Assembly (NCBI RefSeq): GCF_031432975.1
Contig: NZ_CP133838.1
Location: 620,001 to 684,000 of the forward strand
Direction of reading: 5' to 3'
Length of the DNA stretch: 64,000 nt
Origin: Buttiauxella selenatireducens
GTDB lineage: Bacteria; Pseudomonadota; Gammaproteobacteria; Enterobacterales; Enterobacteriaceae
In this document: positions 17,867 through 28,244 of the stretch, piece by piece
Numbering within the stretch: position 1 is the first letter of the stretch
How the letters are laid out: each line of letters starts with the position of its first letter
Translations under genes and position numbers: made by a program
The notes under the pieces: generated by a model
The model's input: the letters and a program-made list of their open reading frames with translations, nothing else
Database searches by the model: none
Told to the model about the DNA's origin: nothing

Positions 17867-18484
17867 ATGACGATGACTACAACTAAGATTTCTAAAACTC
17901 TGTTAGCTGTTGTTCTGGGTTCTGTGCTGGCAAGCGGTAGTGCGCTGGCAGAAGACACCATGCTGAACAAAACTGAATCTACAGCCAATACAGCAGGCGA
18001 AAAAATTGATAGTTCTGTAAAAGACGTCGGTAATTTCATGGATGACAGCGCTATCACGGCAAAAGTGAAAGCGGCCCTTGTCGATCACAAAGATATTAAA
18101 AGTACCGATATCTCAGTGAAAACTGACAAAAAAATCGTGACGTTAAGTGGATTCGTTGAAAGCCAGGCGCAGGCCGAGCAAGCCGTAAAAGTGGCTAAAG
18201 GTGTGGAAGGGGTTTCTTCCGTCAGCGACAAACTGCATGTACGTGACGGGGCTGATAAATCCGTCAGCGGTTATGCAGGCGATACCGCAACCACCAGCGA
18301 AATTAAAGCTAAGCTTTTAGCAGACGACATCGTGCCTTCGCGCAATGTGAAAGTTGAAACCACCGAGGGTGTCGTGCAGCTGTCGGGTACCGTTGAATCT
18401 AACGCACAGTCCGCGCGAGCTGAAAGCGTCGCAAAAGCAGTTGATGGCGTTAAAAGCGTCAAAAACGACCTGAAAGTGAAGTAA
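17867..18484 (+). CDS. osmY: OsmY, osmotically induced periplasmic chaperone
   Basis: 205 residues (E. coli 201), starting at [13 protein letters not shown], with a signal peptide ending near SALA-EDTM (residue 28). Two BON domains follow: the first from [15 protein letters not shown] to SDKLHVRD, the second from [20 protein letters not shown] to VKNDLKVK. OsmY is induced by osmotic stress and stationary phase and acts as a periplasmic chaperone for outer-membrane and autotransporter proteins. The segment between the signal peptide and first BON domain is slightly longer than in E. coli. Confidence 0.96.
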   Translation: MTMTTTKISKTLLAVVLGSVLASGSALAEDTMLNKTESTANTAGEKIDSSVKDVGNFMDDSAITAKVKAALVDHKDIKSTDISVKTDKKIVTLSGFVESQAQAEQAVKVAKGVEGVSSVSDKLHVRDGADKSVSGYAGDTATTSEIKAKLLADDIVPSRNVKVETTEGVVQLSGTVESNAQSARAESVAKAVDGVKSVKNDLKVK

Positions 18485-18622
18485 CCGAGCATACAGAAAC
18501 TTTCTCCACAGGCTCTGCCTGTGGAGTAGGTCAGCAACATCGTTACTCAAATATCGCCAATGAGTGCGTATTTCGCACCCATCCAGAAGCGATTCGGGTT
18601 CACTATGGTTAAGGAGAGGCTT

Positions 18623-18784
18623 ATGTTTCGTTGGGGCATTATTTTTCTGGTCATTGCGTTGATTGCAGCAGCACTGGGTTTTGGTACTCTCGCGGGTACT
18701 GCGGCAGGTGCAGCAAAAATTGTCTTCGTGGTAGGTATTATTCTGTTCCTGGTTAGCCTGTTTATGGGTCGAAAACGCCCATAG
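18623..18784 (+). CDS. ytjA: YtjA, small DUF1328 membrane protein
   Basis: 53 residues starting at the ATG at 18623, with AAGGAGAGG just upstream. The sequence [20 protein letters not shown] and the terminal SLFMGRKRP are almost identical to E. coli YtjA. Two transmembrane helices, the second glycine/alanine-rich. Function is unknown; E. coli members of this group are stress-induced. It lies 138 bp after osmY, as in E. coli. Confidence 0.93.
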   Translation: MFRWGIIFLVIALIAAALGFGTLAGTAAGAAKIVFVVGIILFLVSLFMGRKRP

Positions 18785-18819
18785 AATAATTTGGGTATAT
18801 AATCATTTGAGACAGACCA

Positions 18820-18853
18820 GAGAGCCAGTCTATTTTCATTTAGACTGGCTCTC
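18820..18853 (+). terminator. Hairpin after ytjA
   Basis: A 13-bp perfect stem GAGAGCCAGTCTA (18820-18832) and TAGACTGGCTCTC (18841-18853) with an 8-nt loop. It lies 45 bp before yjjU. The following GCATATTT is only moderately T-rich, so it may act as a terminator or as a 5' structure of the yjjU transcript. Confidence 0.65.
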
Positions 18854-18897
18854 GCATATTTAAACTAAAGAAAAAATTAAGAACCAAGGAAAGCAGG

Positions 18898-19971
18898 GTG
18901 GGGCAACGAATACCCGTTACGCTCGGCAACATAGCGCCGCTTGCGTTAAAAGCGTTTCGTCCCGGAAAACTTGCCATTGTTTGTGAAGGTGGCGGGCAGC
19001 GTGGGATTTTTACAGCCGGTGTGCTGGACGAGTTTATGCGCGCTAATTTTAATCCGTTTGACCTTTTCTTAGGCACCTCTGCGGGTGCGCAAAACCTTTC
19101 CGCTTACGTTTGTCACCAGCCGGGTTATGCCAGAAGAGTGATCACCCGTTTTACCACTACCCGTGAATTTTTTGATCCATTGCGCTTTGTGCGCGGCGGG
19201 CATCTCATCGATCTCGACTGGCTCGTTGAAACCACATCGTCAAAAATTCCGCTCTCAATGTCGACGGCTGAAAAATTGTTTGAGACCGACAAAGCGTTTT
19301 ATATGTGCGCCTGCCGTAGCGATGATTACACGCCAGGATATTTTTCGCCAAACAGCACAAGTTGGCTGAACATCCTCAAAGCCTCAAGCGCCATCCCTGG
19401 TTTTTACCGCAGCGGAGTAGAGATTGAAGGTATCGGTTACCAGGACGGTGGAATAAGCGATGCAATTCCGGTGAGAGAAGCCGTGCGTCTGGGGGCTGAA
19501 ACGCTGGTGGTGATCCGCACTGTACCCTCGCAAATGTATTACACACCTGAATGGTTTAAACGTATGGAACGCTGGCTTGGTGACAGCAGCCTGCAACCTA
19601 TGCTCAATCTGGTCAATCATCACGAAACCAGTTATCGAGAGATACAGAATTTCATTGAAAAGCCACCGGGCAAACTGCGCATTTTCGAGATTTATCCGCC
19701 GAAACCGCTGATGAGCATGGCGTTAGGAAGCCGAATACCTGCGCTGAATACGGACTATAAAACGGGCCGTTTATGCGGACGCTATTTCCTCGCGACCGTG
19801 GGCAAACTGCTGACGACGCAACCGCCGATAAAACGCCATCCTCCCCGCATTCTGGTGCCAGGTTCAGTTGTGGTTGCGCCTGAAGTGGTTGCTCATGAGC
19901 CATTATCCCAGGCGGTGATCGAAACCCCAGAGGCGAACGATTCCACCTTTAATAACGAAGGTACGGCGTGA
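18898..19971 (+). CDS. yjjU: YjjU, patatin-like phospholipase
   Basis: 357 residues, as in E. coli, from a GTG start at 18898 preceded by AAGGAAAGCAGG. The patatin catalytic elements are intact: oxyanion loop GGGQRG (about residues 31-36), nucleophile GTSAG (about 59-63) and the acid in DGGISDAIPV (about 183-192). It is thus a Ser-Asp dyad lipid hydrolase. The physiological substrate is not established; the E. coli protein is an uncharacterised phospholipase-family member. No signal peptide. Its stop overlaps the yjjV start by 4 bp (GTGA). Confidence 0.95.
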   Translation: MGQRIPVTLGNIAPLALKAFRPGKLAIVCEGGGQRGIFTAGVLDEFMRANFNPFDLFLGTSAGAQNLSAYVCHQPGYARRVITRFTTTREFFDPLRFVRGGHLIDLDWLVETTSSKIPLSMSTAEKLFETDKAFYMCACRSDDYTPGYFSPNSTSWLNILKASSAIPGFYRSGVEIEGIGYQDGGISDAIPVREAVRLGAETLVVIRTVPSQMYYTPEWFKRMERWLGDSSLQPMLNLVNHHETSYREIQNFIEKPPGKLRIFEIYPPKPLMSMALGSRIPALNTDYKTGRLCGRYFLATVGKLLTTQPPIKRHPPRILVPGSVVVAPEVVAHEPLSQAVIETPEANDSTFNNEGTA

Positions 19972-20747
19972 CAACGATTTTTTATGATACTCATTGTCAC
20001 TTCGACTTCCCGCCGTTTAGCGGGAATGAAGCCATTAGTCTGTCGCTTGCCGCGCAGTCTGGAGTTGAAAAAATAATCGTTCCAGCGGTTGAAGCTGACC
20101 GTTTTGGCTTGGTTTTGGCGCTGGCTGCAAATTATCCGCCGCTGTACGCCGCGCTGGGTTTGCATCCGATAGCGATTCACAAACACCAGGAGGCGTCGCT
20201 GGCGCAGCTGGAACATCACCTGCAACAACGCCCGAAAAAGCTCGTGGCCATTGGCGAGATCGGTCTTGATCTCTATATGGATAATCCGCTTTTTGAGAAG
20301 CAAGAAGCGATGCTGGTTGCCCAGCTAAAACTGGCTAAACGTTATGATCTGCCGGTGATTCTCCATTCTCGCCGAACGCATGACAAACTTGCCGCCCATT
20401 TAAAACGCCACGACTTACCGCGAACCGGTGTGGTGCATGGTTTTTCGGGCAGCCTGCAACAGGCTGAACGCTTTGTGGCATTGGGTTACAAGATTGGTGT
20501 TGGAGGAACAATAACCTATCCGCGAGCGAGCAAAACGCGCGATGTGATGGCGCAATTACCGCTGGACGCCCTGGTGTTGGAAACTGATGCCCCCGACATG
20601 CCTCTCAATGGCTGGCAAGGGCAAGCAAATCGCCCGGAACGTATCGTTGAGGTTTTTCAGACTCTTTGCTCGCTACGCCCGGAACCTGCGGATGTTATCG
20701 CCAACACTTTCATTCATAACTGCAATGAATTGTTTAATTTGGAATAG
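19968..20747 (+). CDS. yjjV: YjjV, TatD-family metal-dependent hydrolase
   Basis: 259 residues from a GTG start at 19968 inside the yjjU stop codon. It is a TIM-barrel hydrolase of the TatD DNase group. Metal ligands are visible as THCHFDF (residues 8-14), GEIGLDLY (near 93), the His in ILHSRR (near 128), VVHGFSG (near 153) and the terminal ETDAPDMPL (near 205). Homologues are Mg-dependent 3'-5' exonucleases or phosphoesterases; the exact role is unknown. In E. coli yjjW-yjjI follow, but here a nucleoside permease does. Confidence 0.95.
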   Translation: MTTIFYDTHCHFDFPPFSGNEAISLSLAAQSGVEKIIVPAVEADRFGLVLALAANYPPLYAALGLHPIAIHKHQEASLAQLEHHLQQRPKKLVAIGEIGLDLYMDNPLFEKQEAMLVAQLKLAKRYDLPVILHSRRTHDKLAAHLKRHDLPRTGVVHGFSGSLQQAERFVALGYKIGVGGTITYPRASKTRDVMAQLPLDALVLETDAPDMPLNGWQGQANRPERIVEVFQTLCSLRPEPADVIANTFIHNCNELFNLE

Positions 20748-20757
20748 TTAGCTGCTG

Positions 20758-20853
20758 AATGTGACGAGCCTCACTATCTGAGATAAACGCTTTCCTGAAT
20801 TTGTAGAAATATGTGATTGCCATGGCACGTGCAGGCATCTCTACCGCTATAAT
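20758..20853 (+). promoter_or_regulatory. CRP/CytR-type promoter of the nucleoside permease
   Basis: Two CRP-like sites, TGTGA-CGAGCC-TCACT (20760-20775) and TGTGA-TTGCCA-TGGCA (20812-20827), are centred 52 bp apart. A perfect -10 TATAAT lies at 20848-20853. With initiation near 20860 the CRP centres fall at about -41 and -93, the arrangement in which CytR binds between two cAMP-CRP dimers at deoP2 and nupG in E. coli. No clear CytR half-sites stand out between them. Confidence 0.72.
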
Positions 20854-20913
20854 CCCGCCCGCTGTTAGTTTTTTGCTCGTCATCATTTTTCAAACAATAC
20901 ACAGGGACTCTGT

Positions 20914-22191
20914 ATGCAACTACTCATGGGATTGATCGGCATGATCGTTTTGCTGCTGATCGCGGTTTTACTTTCCAGTCATCGCAAAGCGATTAATCTG
21001 CGCACCGTACTGGGTGCCTGGCTTATCCAGGTCGGTATCGGGGCTCTCATCCTGTATGTTCCAGTCGGTCGTAAAGTTCTTTTGGCCATGTCTGAAGGGG
21101 TTGCTAACGTTATCGCTTACGGTAATGCGGGTATTTCCTTCCTGTTCGGTGGATTGGTTTCGGACAAAATGTTCGAAGTCTTTGGCGGCGGCGGCTTCGT
21201 TTTCGCTCTGCGCGTTCTGCCAATTATCGTCTTCTTCTCCTCCCTGATTGCTGTGCTTTACTACCTGGGCATCATGCAGTTAGTTATTCGACTCCTTGGC
21301 GGCGGCCTGCGTAAGATTCTGAAAACCTCTCGCACCGAATCCCTGTCTGCTACAGCAAACATCTTCGTTGGCCAGACTGAGGCTCCGCTGGTTGTTCGTC
21401 CTTATATCGCGACCATGACCCGCTCAGAGTTGTTCGCCGTCATGTGTGGTGGTTTAGCCTCTGTTGCTGGCTCCGTGTTAGCGGGTTACGCACAAATGGG
21501 CGTGCCGCTTGAATACCTGATTGCCGCATCCTTCATGGCGGCACCCGGCGGTTTACTGTTCGCTAAAATTATCCTGCCTGAAACAGAAACACCGAACGAT
21601 GCCCCTGAACTGGAATCCCTGAAAAACGATCCCGATCGCCCAGCGAACGTGCTGGATGCTGCGGCATCAGGTGCGGCTTCTGGTATGCAATTGGCCCTGA
21701 ACGTTGGCGCAATGTTGCTGGCATTTGTGGCATTGATTGCACTGCTTAACGGTATGCTTTCTGGCATCGGTGGCTGGTTCAACTATCCGCAACTCTCGAT
21801 GGAACTGATTCTGGGCTGGGTGTTCTCACCGCTGGCATGGGTTATCGGCGTGCCGTGGAATGAAGCTAACATTGCGGGCTCCTTCATTGGTCAGAAACTG
21901 ATCATCAACGAATTTGTGGCCTACCTGAACTTCGGGGAATACCTGAAAGACGACGCCACCGTTGCAGCAGCGGGCCTGCAAGTTCTGTCAGATCACACCA
22001 AAGCAATTATTTCCTTCGCACTGTGTGGGTTTGCTAACCTTTCTTCTATCGCTATCCTGATTGGTGGCCTTGGAAGCATGGCACCAAACCGCCGTCATGA
22101 TATTGCCCAACTGGGTCTTAAGGCGGTAGCAGCAGGTACGTTATCTAACCTGATGAGTGCAACTATTGCCGGGGTGTTCCTGTCATTATAA
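20914..22191 (+). CDS. CNT (NupC) family nucleoside permease
   Basis: 425 residues. It is a concentrative, cation-coupled nucleoside transporter with eight to ten membrane helices. Nucleoside-binding motifs of the family are clear: [13 protein letters not shown] (about residues 153-165), [15 protein letters not shown] (about 205-219), [16 protein letters not shown] (about 314-329) and a final SAT. It is a paralogue of NupC/NupX-type carriers; nucleoside preference cannot be read off. It occupies the place of yjjW-yjjI upstream of deoC, and its CRP/CytR-like promoter and the neighbouring deo genes point to uptake of (deoxy)nucleosides for catabolism. Confidence 0.93.
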   Translation: MQLLMGLIGMIVLLLIAVLLSSHRKAINLRTVLGAWLIQVGIGALILYVPVGRKVLLAMSEGVANVIAYGNAGISFLFGGLVSDKMFEVFGGGGFVFALRVLPIIVFFSSLIAVLYYLGIMQLVIRLLGGGLRKILKTSRTESLSATANIFVGQTEAPLVVRPYIATMTRSELFAVMCGGLASVAGSVLAGYAQMGVPLEYLIAASFMAAPGGLLFAKIILPETETPNDAPELESLKNDPDRPANVLDAAASGAASGMQLALNVGAMLLAFVALIALLNGMLSGIGGWFNYPQLSMELILGWVFSPLAWVIGVPWNEANIAGSFIGQKLIINEFVAYLNFGEYLKDDATVAAAGLQVLSDHTKAIISFALCGFANLSSIAILIGGLGSMAPNRRHDIAQLGLKAVAAGTLSNLMSATIAGVFLSL

Positions 22192-22199
22192 AAAGGCGA

Positions 22200-22215
22200 T
22201 GTTAAAATTTTAACA
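22200..22215. promoter_or_regulatory. DeoR-like operator, distal
   Basis: TGTTAAAATTTTAACA is a perfect 16-bp palindrome with the TGTTA...TAACA frame of E. coli deo operators. It lies 8 bp after the permease stop and 176 bp (centre to centre) upstream of a second copy, so DeoR could loop the intervening DNA. Confidence 0.8.
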
Positions 22216-22230
22216 TCCCTGTGAAATCAA

Positions 22231-22258
22231 TGGCCGGCACTTTCGCCGGCCATTTTTT
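22231..22258 (+). terminator. Terminator after the nucleoside permease
   Basis: Stem TGGCCGGC (22231-22238) and GCCGGCCA (22245-22252), ACTTTC loop, followed by TTTTTTATTT. It is a strong intrinsic terminator separating the permease from deoC. Confidence 0.93.
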
Positions 22259-22340
22259 ATTTCCGAATCGCATTTTTACTCTATCTAACGTTGTTAAATC
22301 ACATATACTGTACAAAGCATGTAATTTCTCCTTTGGCTTT

Positions 22341-22391
22341 TGTGAAGCGAGACACAAAATTATCAACGCGGTGAATGTTATAATTATAACA
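22341..22391 (+). promoter_or_regulatory. deoP2-like promoter with CRP site and DeoR operator
   Basis: A CRP site TGTGA-AGCGAG-ACACA (22341-22356) lies upstream of the perfect palindrome TGTTATAATTATAACA (22376-22391). The palindrome contains the -10 TATAAT at 22379-22384. With initiation near 22391 the CRP centre is at about -42. A TCACA half-site (22299-22303) sits 53 bp further upstream, where deoP2 has its second CRP site. This reproduces the E. coli DeoR/CytR/CRP control layout. The leader to deoC is then about 140 nt. Confidence 0.8.
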
Positions 22392-22530
22392 TTACCACCT
22401 GTGATGTGCGGTGAGACGGATCTCAACGTGATGGTGACCAGTGTTGCCTCTGCTCTTCAAGGAACCAAGTCCGCTCCAACGTGTTGAGTTTCGAAGCCAG
22501 AGACTTCTATATCTTTTGTTGGAGAGTGTT

Positions 22531-23310
22531 ATGACCGATTTAACTGCAAGCAGTCTGCGTGCCCTGAAATTGATGGACCTGACTACCCTGAACGACGATG
22601 ACACGAATGAAAAAGTGGTAGCACTTTGCCATCAGGCCAAAACAGCGGTAGGTAATACTGCGGCGATTTGTATCTATCCTCGTTTCATCCCTATTGCTCG
22701 TAAAACTCTGAACGCCCAAGGCACGCCTGATATCCGCATTGCTACCGTGACTAACTTCCCACACGGCAATGATGATATCGAAATTGCATTGGCAGAAACC
22801 CGTGCGGCTATCGCTTACGGTGCAGACGAAGTTGACGTGGTATTCCCGTACCGTGCGCTGATCGCAGGTAACGAGCAGGTTGGTTTTGAACTGGTGAAAG
22901 CCTGTAAAGAAGCGTGTGCTGCGGCGAACGTTTTGCTGAAAGTGATCATTGAAACTGGCGAGCTGAAAGAAGAAGCGCTTATTCGTAAAGCGTCTGAAAT
23001 CTCTATCAAAGCGGGTGCTGATTTCATCAAAACTTCTACCGGTAAAGTACCTGTAAACGCAACGCCTGAAAGCGCACGCATCATGATGGAAGTAATCCGT
23101 GATATGGGCGTTGAGAAATCTGTTGGTTTCAAACCAGCGGGTGGCGTGCGTTCTGCTGAAGATGCGGCGCTGTTCCTGTCTATTGCTGATGAACTTTTTG
23201 GCGCTGACTGGGCTGATTCCCGTCACTACCGTTTTGGTGCATCCAGCCTGCTGGCGAGCCTGTTAAAAGCGTTAGGCCACGGTGACGGTAAAAGCGCCAG
23301 CGGCTACTAA
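22531..23310 (+). CDS. deoC: DeoC, deoxyribose-phosphate aldolase
   Basis: 259 residues, as in E. coli, from the ATG at 22531 with GGAG seven bases upstream; the frame to 22441 is leader. It cleaves 2-deoxyribose-5-phosphate to acetaldehyde and glyceraldehyde-3-phosphate. Active-site elements: [12 protein letters not shown] (Asp near 102), [11 protein letters not shown] (near 149) and the Schiff-base lysine in [10 protein letters not shown] (near 167), with the second lysine in [10 protein letters not shown] (near 201). First gene of deoCABD. Confidence 0.98.
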   Translation: MTDLTASSLRALKLMDLTTLNDDDTNEKVVALCHQAKTAVGNTAAICIYPRFIPIARKTLNAQGTPDIRIATVTNFPHGNDDIEIALAETRAAIAYGADEVDVVFPYRALIAGNEQVGFELVKACKEACAAANVLLKVIIETGELKEEALIRKASEISIKAGADFIKTSTGKVPVNATPESARIMMEVIRDMGVEKSVGFKPAGGVRSAEDAALFLSIADELFGADWADSRHYRFGASSLLASLLKALGHGDGKSASGY

Positions 23311-23312
23311 TT

Positions 23313-23435
23313 TACGCATCATACTTCACGTTGCAGGTGCGTTGGCTTTCCTCGCGCACCCCAGTCACTTACTTGAGTAAGCTCCTGGGGATTTGCTGCG
23401 TCGCCGCCTTCCTGCAACCTGAATTATTTCGCGTA
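23313..23435. repeat. ERIC element inside the deo operon
   Basis: About 123 bp starting 3 bp after the deoC stop, with ERIC core blocks CAGTCACTTACT and AGTAAGCTCCTGGGGAT and inverted ends TACGC and GCGTA. It is co-transcribed with deoC and deoA and would fold into a long hairpin in the mRNA. Confidence 0.92.
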
Positions 23436-23493
23436 ACTTTAATTTTGCGGCGGTTCCCCGCCGCATTTCACCTGATGTACTCAGGGGGTTACC

Positions 23494-24813
23494 GTGTTTC
23501 TCGCTCAAGAAATTATTCGTAAAAAACGTGATGGTCATGCTCTAAGTGATGAAGAAATTCGTTTCTTTATCAATGGCATTCGGGATAACACTATCTCGGA
23601 AGGGCAGATTGCCGCGCTGGCAATGACCATTTTCTTCCACGACATGACTATGCCGGAACGCGTATCTCTGACCATGGCGATGCGAGATTCTGGAACCGTA
23701 CTGGATTGGAAGAGCCTCAATCTCAATGGCCCAATTGTTGATAAGCACTCAACGGGCGGCGTGGGTGATGTGACCTCATTAATGCTTGGCCCAATGGTGG
23801 CGGCATGTGGCGGTTATGTGCCAATGATTTCTGGCCGTGGTTTAGGCCATACCGGCGGTACGCTTGATAAACTCGAAGCGATCCCTGGATTTGATATTTT
23901 CCCGGACGATAACCGTTTTCGCGACATCATCAAAAATGTCGGCGTGGCGATTATCGGCCAGACAAACTCGCTCGCACCAGCGGATAAACGTTTCTACGCC
24001 ACGCGTGACATTACCGCGACCGTAGACTCCATCCCGCTGATTACCGCTTCTATTCTGGCGAAGAAACTGGCCGAAGGCCTGGATGCGCTGGTGATGGACG
24101 TGAAAGTCGGTAGTGGCGCCTTTATGCCGACTTATGAGCTTTCTGAATTACTCGCCGAGGCCATTGTTGGCGTGGCGAACGGTGCGGGTGTGAAAACCAC
24201 CGCCTTGCTGACTGACATGAACCAGGTGCTGGCATCCAGCGCAGGTAACGCGGTTGAAGTTCGTGAAGCGGTGCAGTTCCTGACCGGCGAATACCGTAAC
24301 CCTCGTCTGCATGAAGTCACCATGGCGCTGTGCGTGGAAATGTTACTTTCCGGCAATCTGGCGAAAGATGACGCCGAAGCGCGCGCCAAACTGCAAGCGG
24401 TACTGGATAACGGTAAAGCGGCAGAAGTATTCGGACGTATGGTCGCGGCGCAAAAAGGCCCGACAGATTTCGTCGAAAACTATGCGAAGTACCTGCCAAC
24501 CGCGGTGCTGAGCAAAGCGGTTTATGCCGATAAACCCGGCTTCATCTCTGAAATGGACACCCGTGCATTAGGGATGGCAGTCGTGGCGATGGGCGGTGGC
24601 CGCCGTCAGGCTTCCGACTCTCTTGACTACAGCGTCGGTTTTACTGACATGGTGCGTCTGGGCGATAGCGTTGAGATTTCCCGTCCGCTGGCCGTTATTC
24701 ACGCAGCAAGTGAAGACCAGTGGCAAGAAGCGGCCCGCGCTGTAAAAGCGGCAATCAAAGTTAACGGTACAGAGCCAGTCGAAACGCCAGTCGTGTATCG
24801 CCGTATTAGCTAA
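23494..24813 (+). CDS. deoA: DeoA, thymidine phosphorylase
   Basis: 439 residues from a GTG start at 23494 ([14 protein letters not shown]), one shorter than E. coli. It phosphorolyses thymidine to thymine and deoxyribose-1-phosphate. The pyrimidine nucleoside phosphorylase signature [16 protein letters not shown] (about residues 113-128), the phosphate loop KHSTGGVGD (about 84-92) and [10 protein letters not shown] (about 188-197) are intact. The ribosome site is only a GGGGG run. It is separated from deoC by the ERIC element rather than the usual short gap. Confidence 0.98.
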
Positions 24814-24841
24814 ATGCTGGCATACTGATCTGATCACTTTT

Positions 24842-26110
<1,269 letters not shown>

Positions 26111-26149
26111 AATCCATAGGATTTCGTTCTCTTTGAATAAGGATAATTT

Positions 26150-26869
26150 ATGGCAACGCCACATATTAACGCAGAAATGGGTGATTTCGCTGACGTCGTA
26201 CTGATGCCAGGGGATCCGCTGCGCGCTAAACATATCGCAGAAACTTTCCTCGAAGATGTTCGTGAAGTTAACAACGTGCGTGGCATGTTGGGTTTCACCG
26301 GGACTTACAAAGGCCGTAAAATCTCTGTAATGGGCCACGGTATGGGTATCCCATCCTGCTCCATTTACACCAAAGAGCTGATCACTGATTTTGGCGTGAA
26401 GAAAATCATCCGTGTGGGTTCTTGCGGCGCGGTACGCACCGACGTGAAACTGCGTGACGTGGTTATCGGCATGGGTGCTTGCACCGATTCCAAAGTGAAC
26501 CGTCTGCGTTTCAAAGACCATGACTTCGCAGCGATTGCTGACTTCGACATGGTGCGTAACGCGGTTGATGCTGCTAAAGCGCTGGGCGTTGACGCTCGCG
26601 TAGGCAACATCTTCTCTGCTGATCTGTTCTATACGCCAGACCCGACTATGTTTGACGTCATGGAAAAGTACGGCATCCTGGGCGTGGAAATGGAAGCGGC
26701 GGGTATCTACGGCGTGGCAGCGGAATTTGGTGCTAAAGCACTGACCATCTGCACCGTGTCTGACCATATTCGTACTCACGAGCAGACGACTGCAGAAGAG
26801 CGCCAGACGACCTTTAACGACATGATCAAGATCGCTCTTGAATCTGTGTTACTGGGCGACAAAGAGTAA
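26150..26869 (+). CDS. deoD: DeoD, purine nucleoside phosphorylase
   Basis: 239 residues, as in E. coli. This hexameric enzyme phosphorolyses purine (deoxy)nucleosides. Visible elements: phosphate loop [11 protein letters not shown] (about 20-30), [10 protein letters not shown] (about 63-72), VGSCGAVR (about 88-95), [11 protein letters not shown] (about 178-188) and the catalytic Asp in TVSDHI (near 204). It ends the deo operon 40 bp after deoB. A large repeat array follows immediately. Confidence 0.98.
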   Translation: MATPHINAEMGDFADVVLMPGDPLRAKHIAETFLEDVREVNNVRGMLGFTGTYKGRKISVMGHGMGIPSCSIYTKELITDFGVKKIIRVGSCGAVRTDVKLRDVVIGMGACTDSKVNRLRFKDHDFAAIADFDMVRNAVDAAKALGVDARVGNIFSADLFYTPDPTMFDVMEKYGILGVEMEAAGIYGVAAEFGAKALTICTVSDHIRTHEQTTAEERQTTFNDMIKIALESVLLGDKE

Positions 26870-26876
26870 TTTTCCC

Positions 26877-27167
26877 CCTCACCCTAACCCTCTCCCTGAG
26901 GGAGAGGGGACAGAACGGTGCGGTTTTCCCTCTCTCTCAAGGGAGAGGGGACAGAACGGTGCAGTTTTCCCCCTCTCTCAAGACAGAGGGGACATAACGG
27001 TGCGGTTTTCCCTCTCTCTCAAGACAGAGGGGACAGAACGGTGCGGTCTTCCCTCTCCCTCAAGGGAGAGGGAACAAAACGGTGCAGTTTTCTCTCTCTC
27101 TCAAGAGAAAGGGGACAAAACGGTGCGGTCTTCCCCCTCTCCCTGTGGGAGAGGGCGGGGGTGAGGG
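26877..27167. repeat. Palindromic element carrying six tandem 41-bp repeats
   Basis: Outer inverted ends are CCCTCACCCTAACCCTCTCCC-like on the left and GAGAGGGCGGGGGTGAGGG on the right. Between them six units of 41 bp (the last 42) run from 26907 to 27153, each with GGACAgAACGGTGCgGTTTT, then a CCCTCTCTCTCAAG-type pyrimidine tract and a GAGAG-type end. Units differ by a few substitutions. Each has its own short hairpin (CCCTCTC / GAGAGGG). It fills the 316-bp gap between deoD and lplA, where E. coli has yjjJ. The repeated open frame across it is not a gene. Confidence 0.9.
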
Positions 27168-27185
27168 CATCAGATCACACTGATA

Positions 27186-28202
27186 TTACCGTACTGCTTT
27201 CGCAATCCACTCTGACAATTCCCGCAACTCCGTTTCCTGCCCCGGGAAATCCACCAACAGCGCGTCGCACTCCTGTTGTAGCCTATCCGCGCGATACAAG
27301 CAGCCCTGCAAACGTGCCGCCAGCGCTTCAAGAGGGGCGGGATTCAGGCTGTCAGTGAATATTTGCGTGCGCGTGATATGCCCTTTCTCAACGTCGAAGT
27401 GCAATTCAACACCTCCCCAGGTAAAACGTTGATCAAGCAAATGACTAAATGCCGGAGCCTGACCGAAGTTCCATTCCCAACTGCTTTGGCGAGCAAAGGT
27501 TTCAGCAAAACCGGGGAGATCGGGCAGAGCGTCAGGAGAGATGTGTTCTGCCTCTACACGCTCACCGTAATAAGCGAAGAAAGCATCGCGCACGGCATCA
27601 CAAATTTGTTCGTGGGTTAGGCCTGGCAACAGATCGCTGAGGTTTGCCACTCGTCCACGAACTGAAGTTATGCCTTTGGCCTGAAGCTTTTTCTCATCTG
27701 GATTGAGGTAGTTTGCCAGGCGGCTTAAATCAGCGTTAAGCAACAAAGTGCCATGATGGAAACCCCGATCCAGCGTTTCTTTATAGGCCGAGCCAGAGAC
27801 CTTGCGTACCCCTTCAGCGGTAGCGACTTCCAGATCGTTGCGTCCGGAAGCCGTAGCGCGAATGCCGAGATGATTGAGCGCATTGACCACAATTGCGGTC
27901 GATACACTTTTGTCGTATTCCGGTTTTCCCGCCATAAAGGTGAAACAGGTATTGCCCAAGTCATGGAATACCGCGCCACCGCCGCTGCTGCGTCGCGCCA
28001 GCCGCACGTTATCCTCTTCCATGCGTCGGGTATTACACTCTTTCCACGGGTTTTGCGCCCGACCAATCACCACCGTATCCGCATTGCGCCATAAAAACAG
28101 TACGCGTTGAGTCGCGGGCATCTGGCGGAAAATGCACTCTTCTACCGCCAGGTTGAACCAGGGATCGTAAGAGTCCGAAATAAGTAGACGTAAAGTCGAC
28201 AT
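27186..28202 (-). CDS. lplA: LplA, lipoate-protein ligase A
   Basis: 338 residues, as in E. coli. It activates free lipoate with ATP and attaches it to the lipoyl domains of 2-oxoacid dehydrogenases and GcvH. Motifs: [15 protein letters not shown] (about residues 70-84, lipoyl-AMP binding), [19 protein letters not shown] with the catalytic Lys in KVSGSA (about 133), and FHHGTLLLN (about 148-156). The C-terminal accessory domain is complete. It is downstream of ytjB on the same strand, separated by 42 bp and a small hairpin. Confidence 0.97.
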   Translation of the reverse strand: MSTLRLLISDSYDPWFNLAVEECIFRQMPATQRVLFLWRNADTVVIGRAQNPWKECNTRRMEEDNVRLARRSSGGGAVFHDLGNTCFTFMAGKPEYDKSVSTAIVVNALNHLGIRATASGRNDLEVATAEGVRKVSGSAYKETLDRGFHHGTLLLNADLSRLANYLNPDEKKLQAKGITSVRGRVANLSDLLPGLTHEQICDAVRDAFFAYYGERVEAEHISPDALPDLPGFAETFARQSSWEWNFGQAPAFSHLLDQRFTWGGVELHFDVEKGHITRTQIFTDSLNPAPLEALAARLQGCLYRADRLQQECDALLVDFPGQETELRELSEWIAKAVR

Positions 28203-28219
28203 AGTAGAAGTCCTTTCTT

Positions 28220-28241
28220 AGAGCCTATCCCATTAGGCTCT
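28220..28241 (-). other. Hairpin between ytjB and lplA
   Basis: Eight-bp stem AGAGCCTA (28220-28227) and TAGGCTCT (28234-28241) with a 6-nt loop. It lies 4 bp beyond the ytjB stop and 18 bp before the lplA start. No T-run follows, so partial termination or mRNA processing is possible. Confidence 0.4.
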
Positions 28242-28244
28242 TAC

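Noticed and set aside
26907-27153. Possible CRISPR array
   Set aside because: The 41-bp units are contiguous with no unique spacers and no cas genes are in the window.
26838-27358. Open frames encoding repeated peptides such as PNPLPEGEG and LSRERGQNG
   Set aside because: They are translations of the palindromic 41-bp repeat array, a common false gene in enterobacterial genomes.
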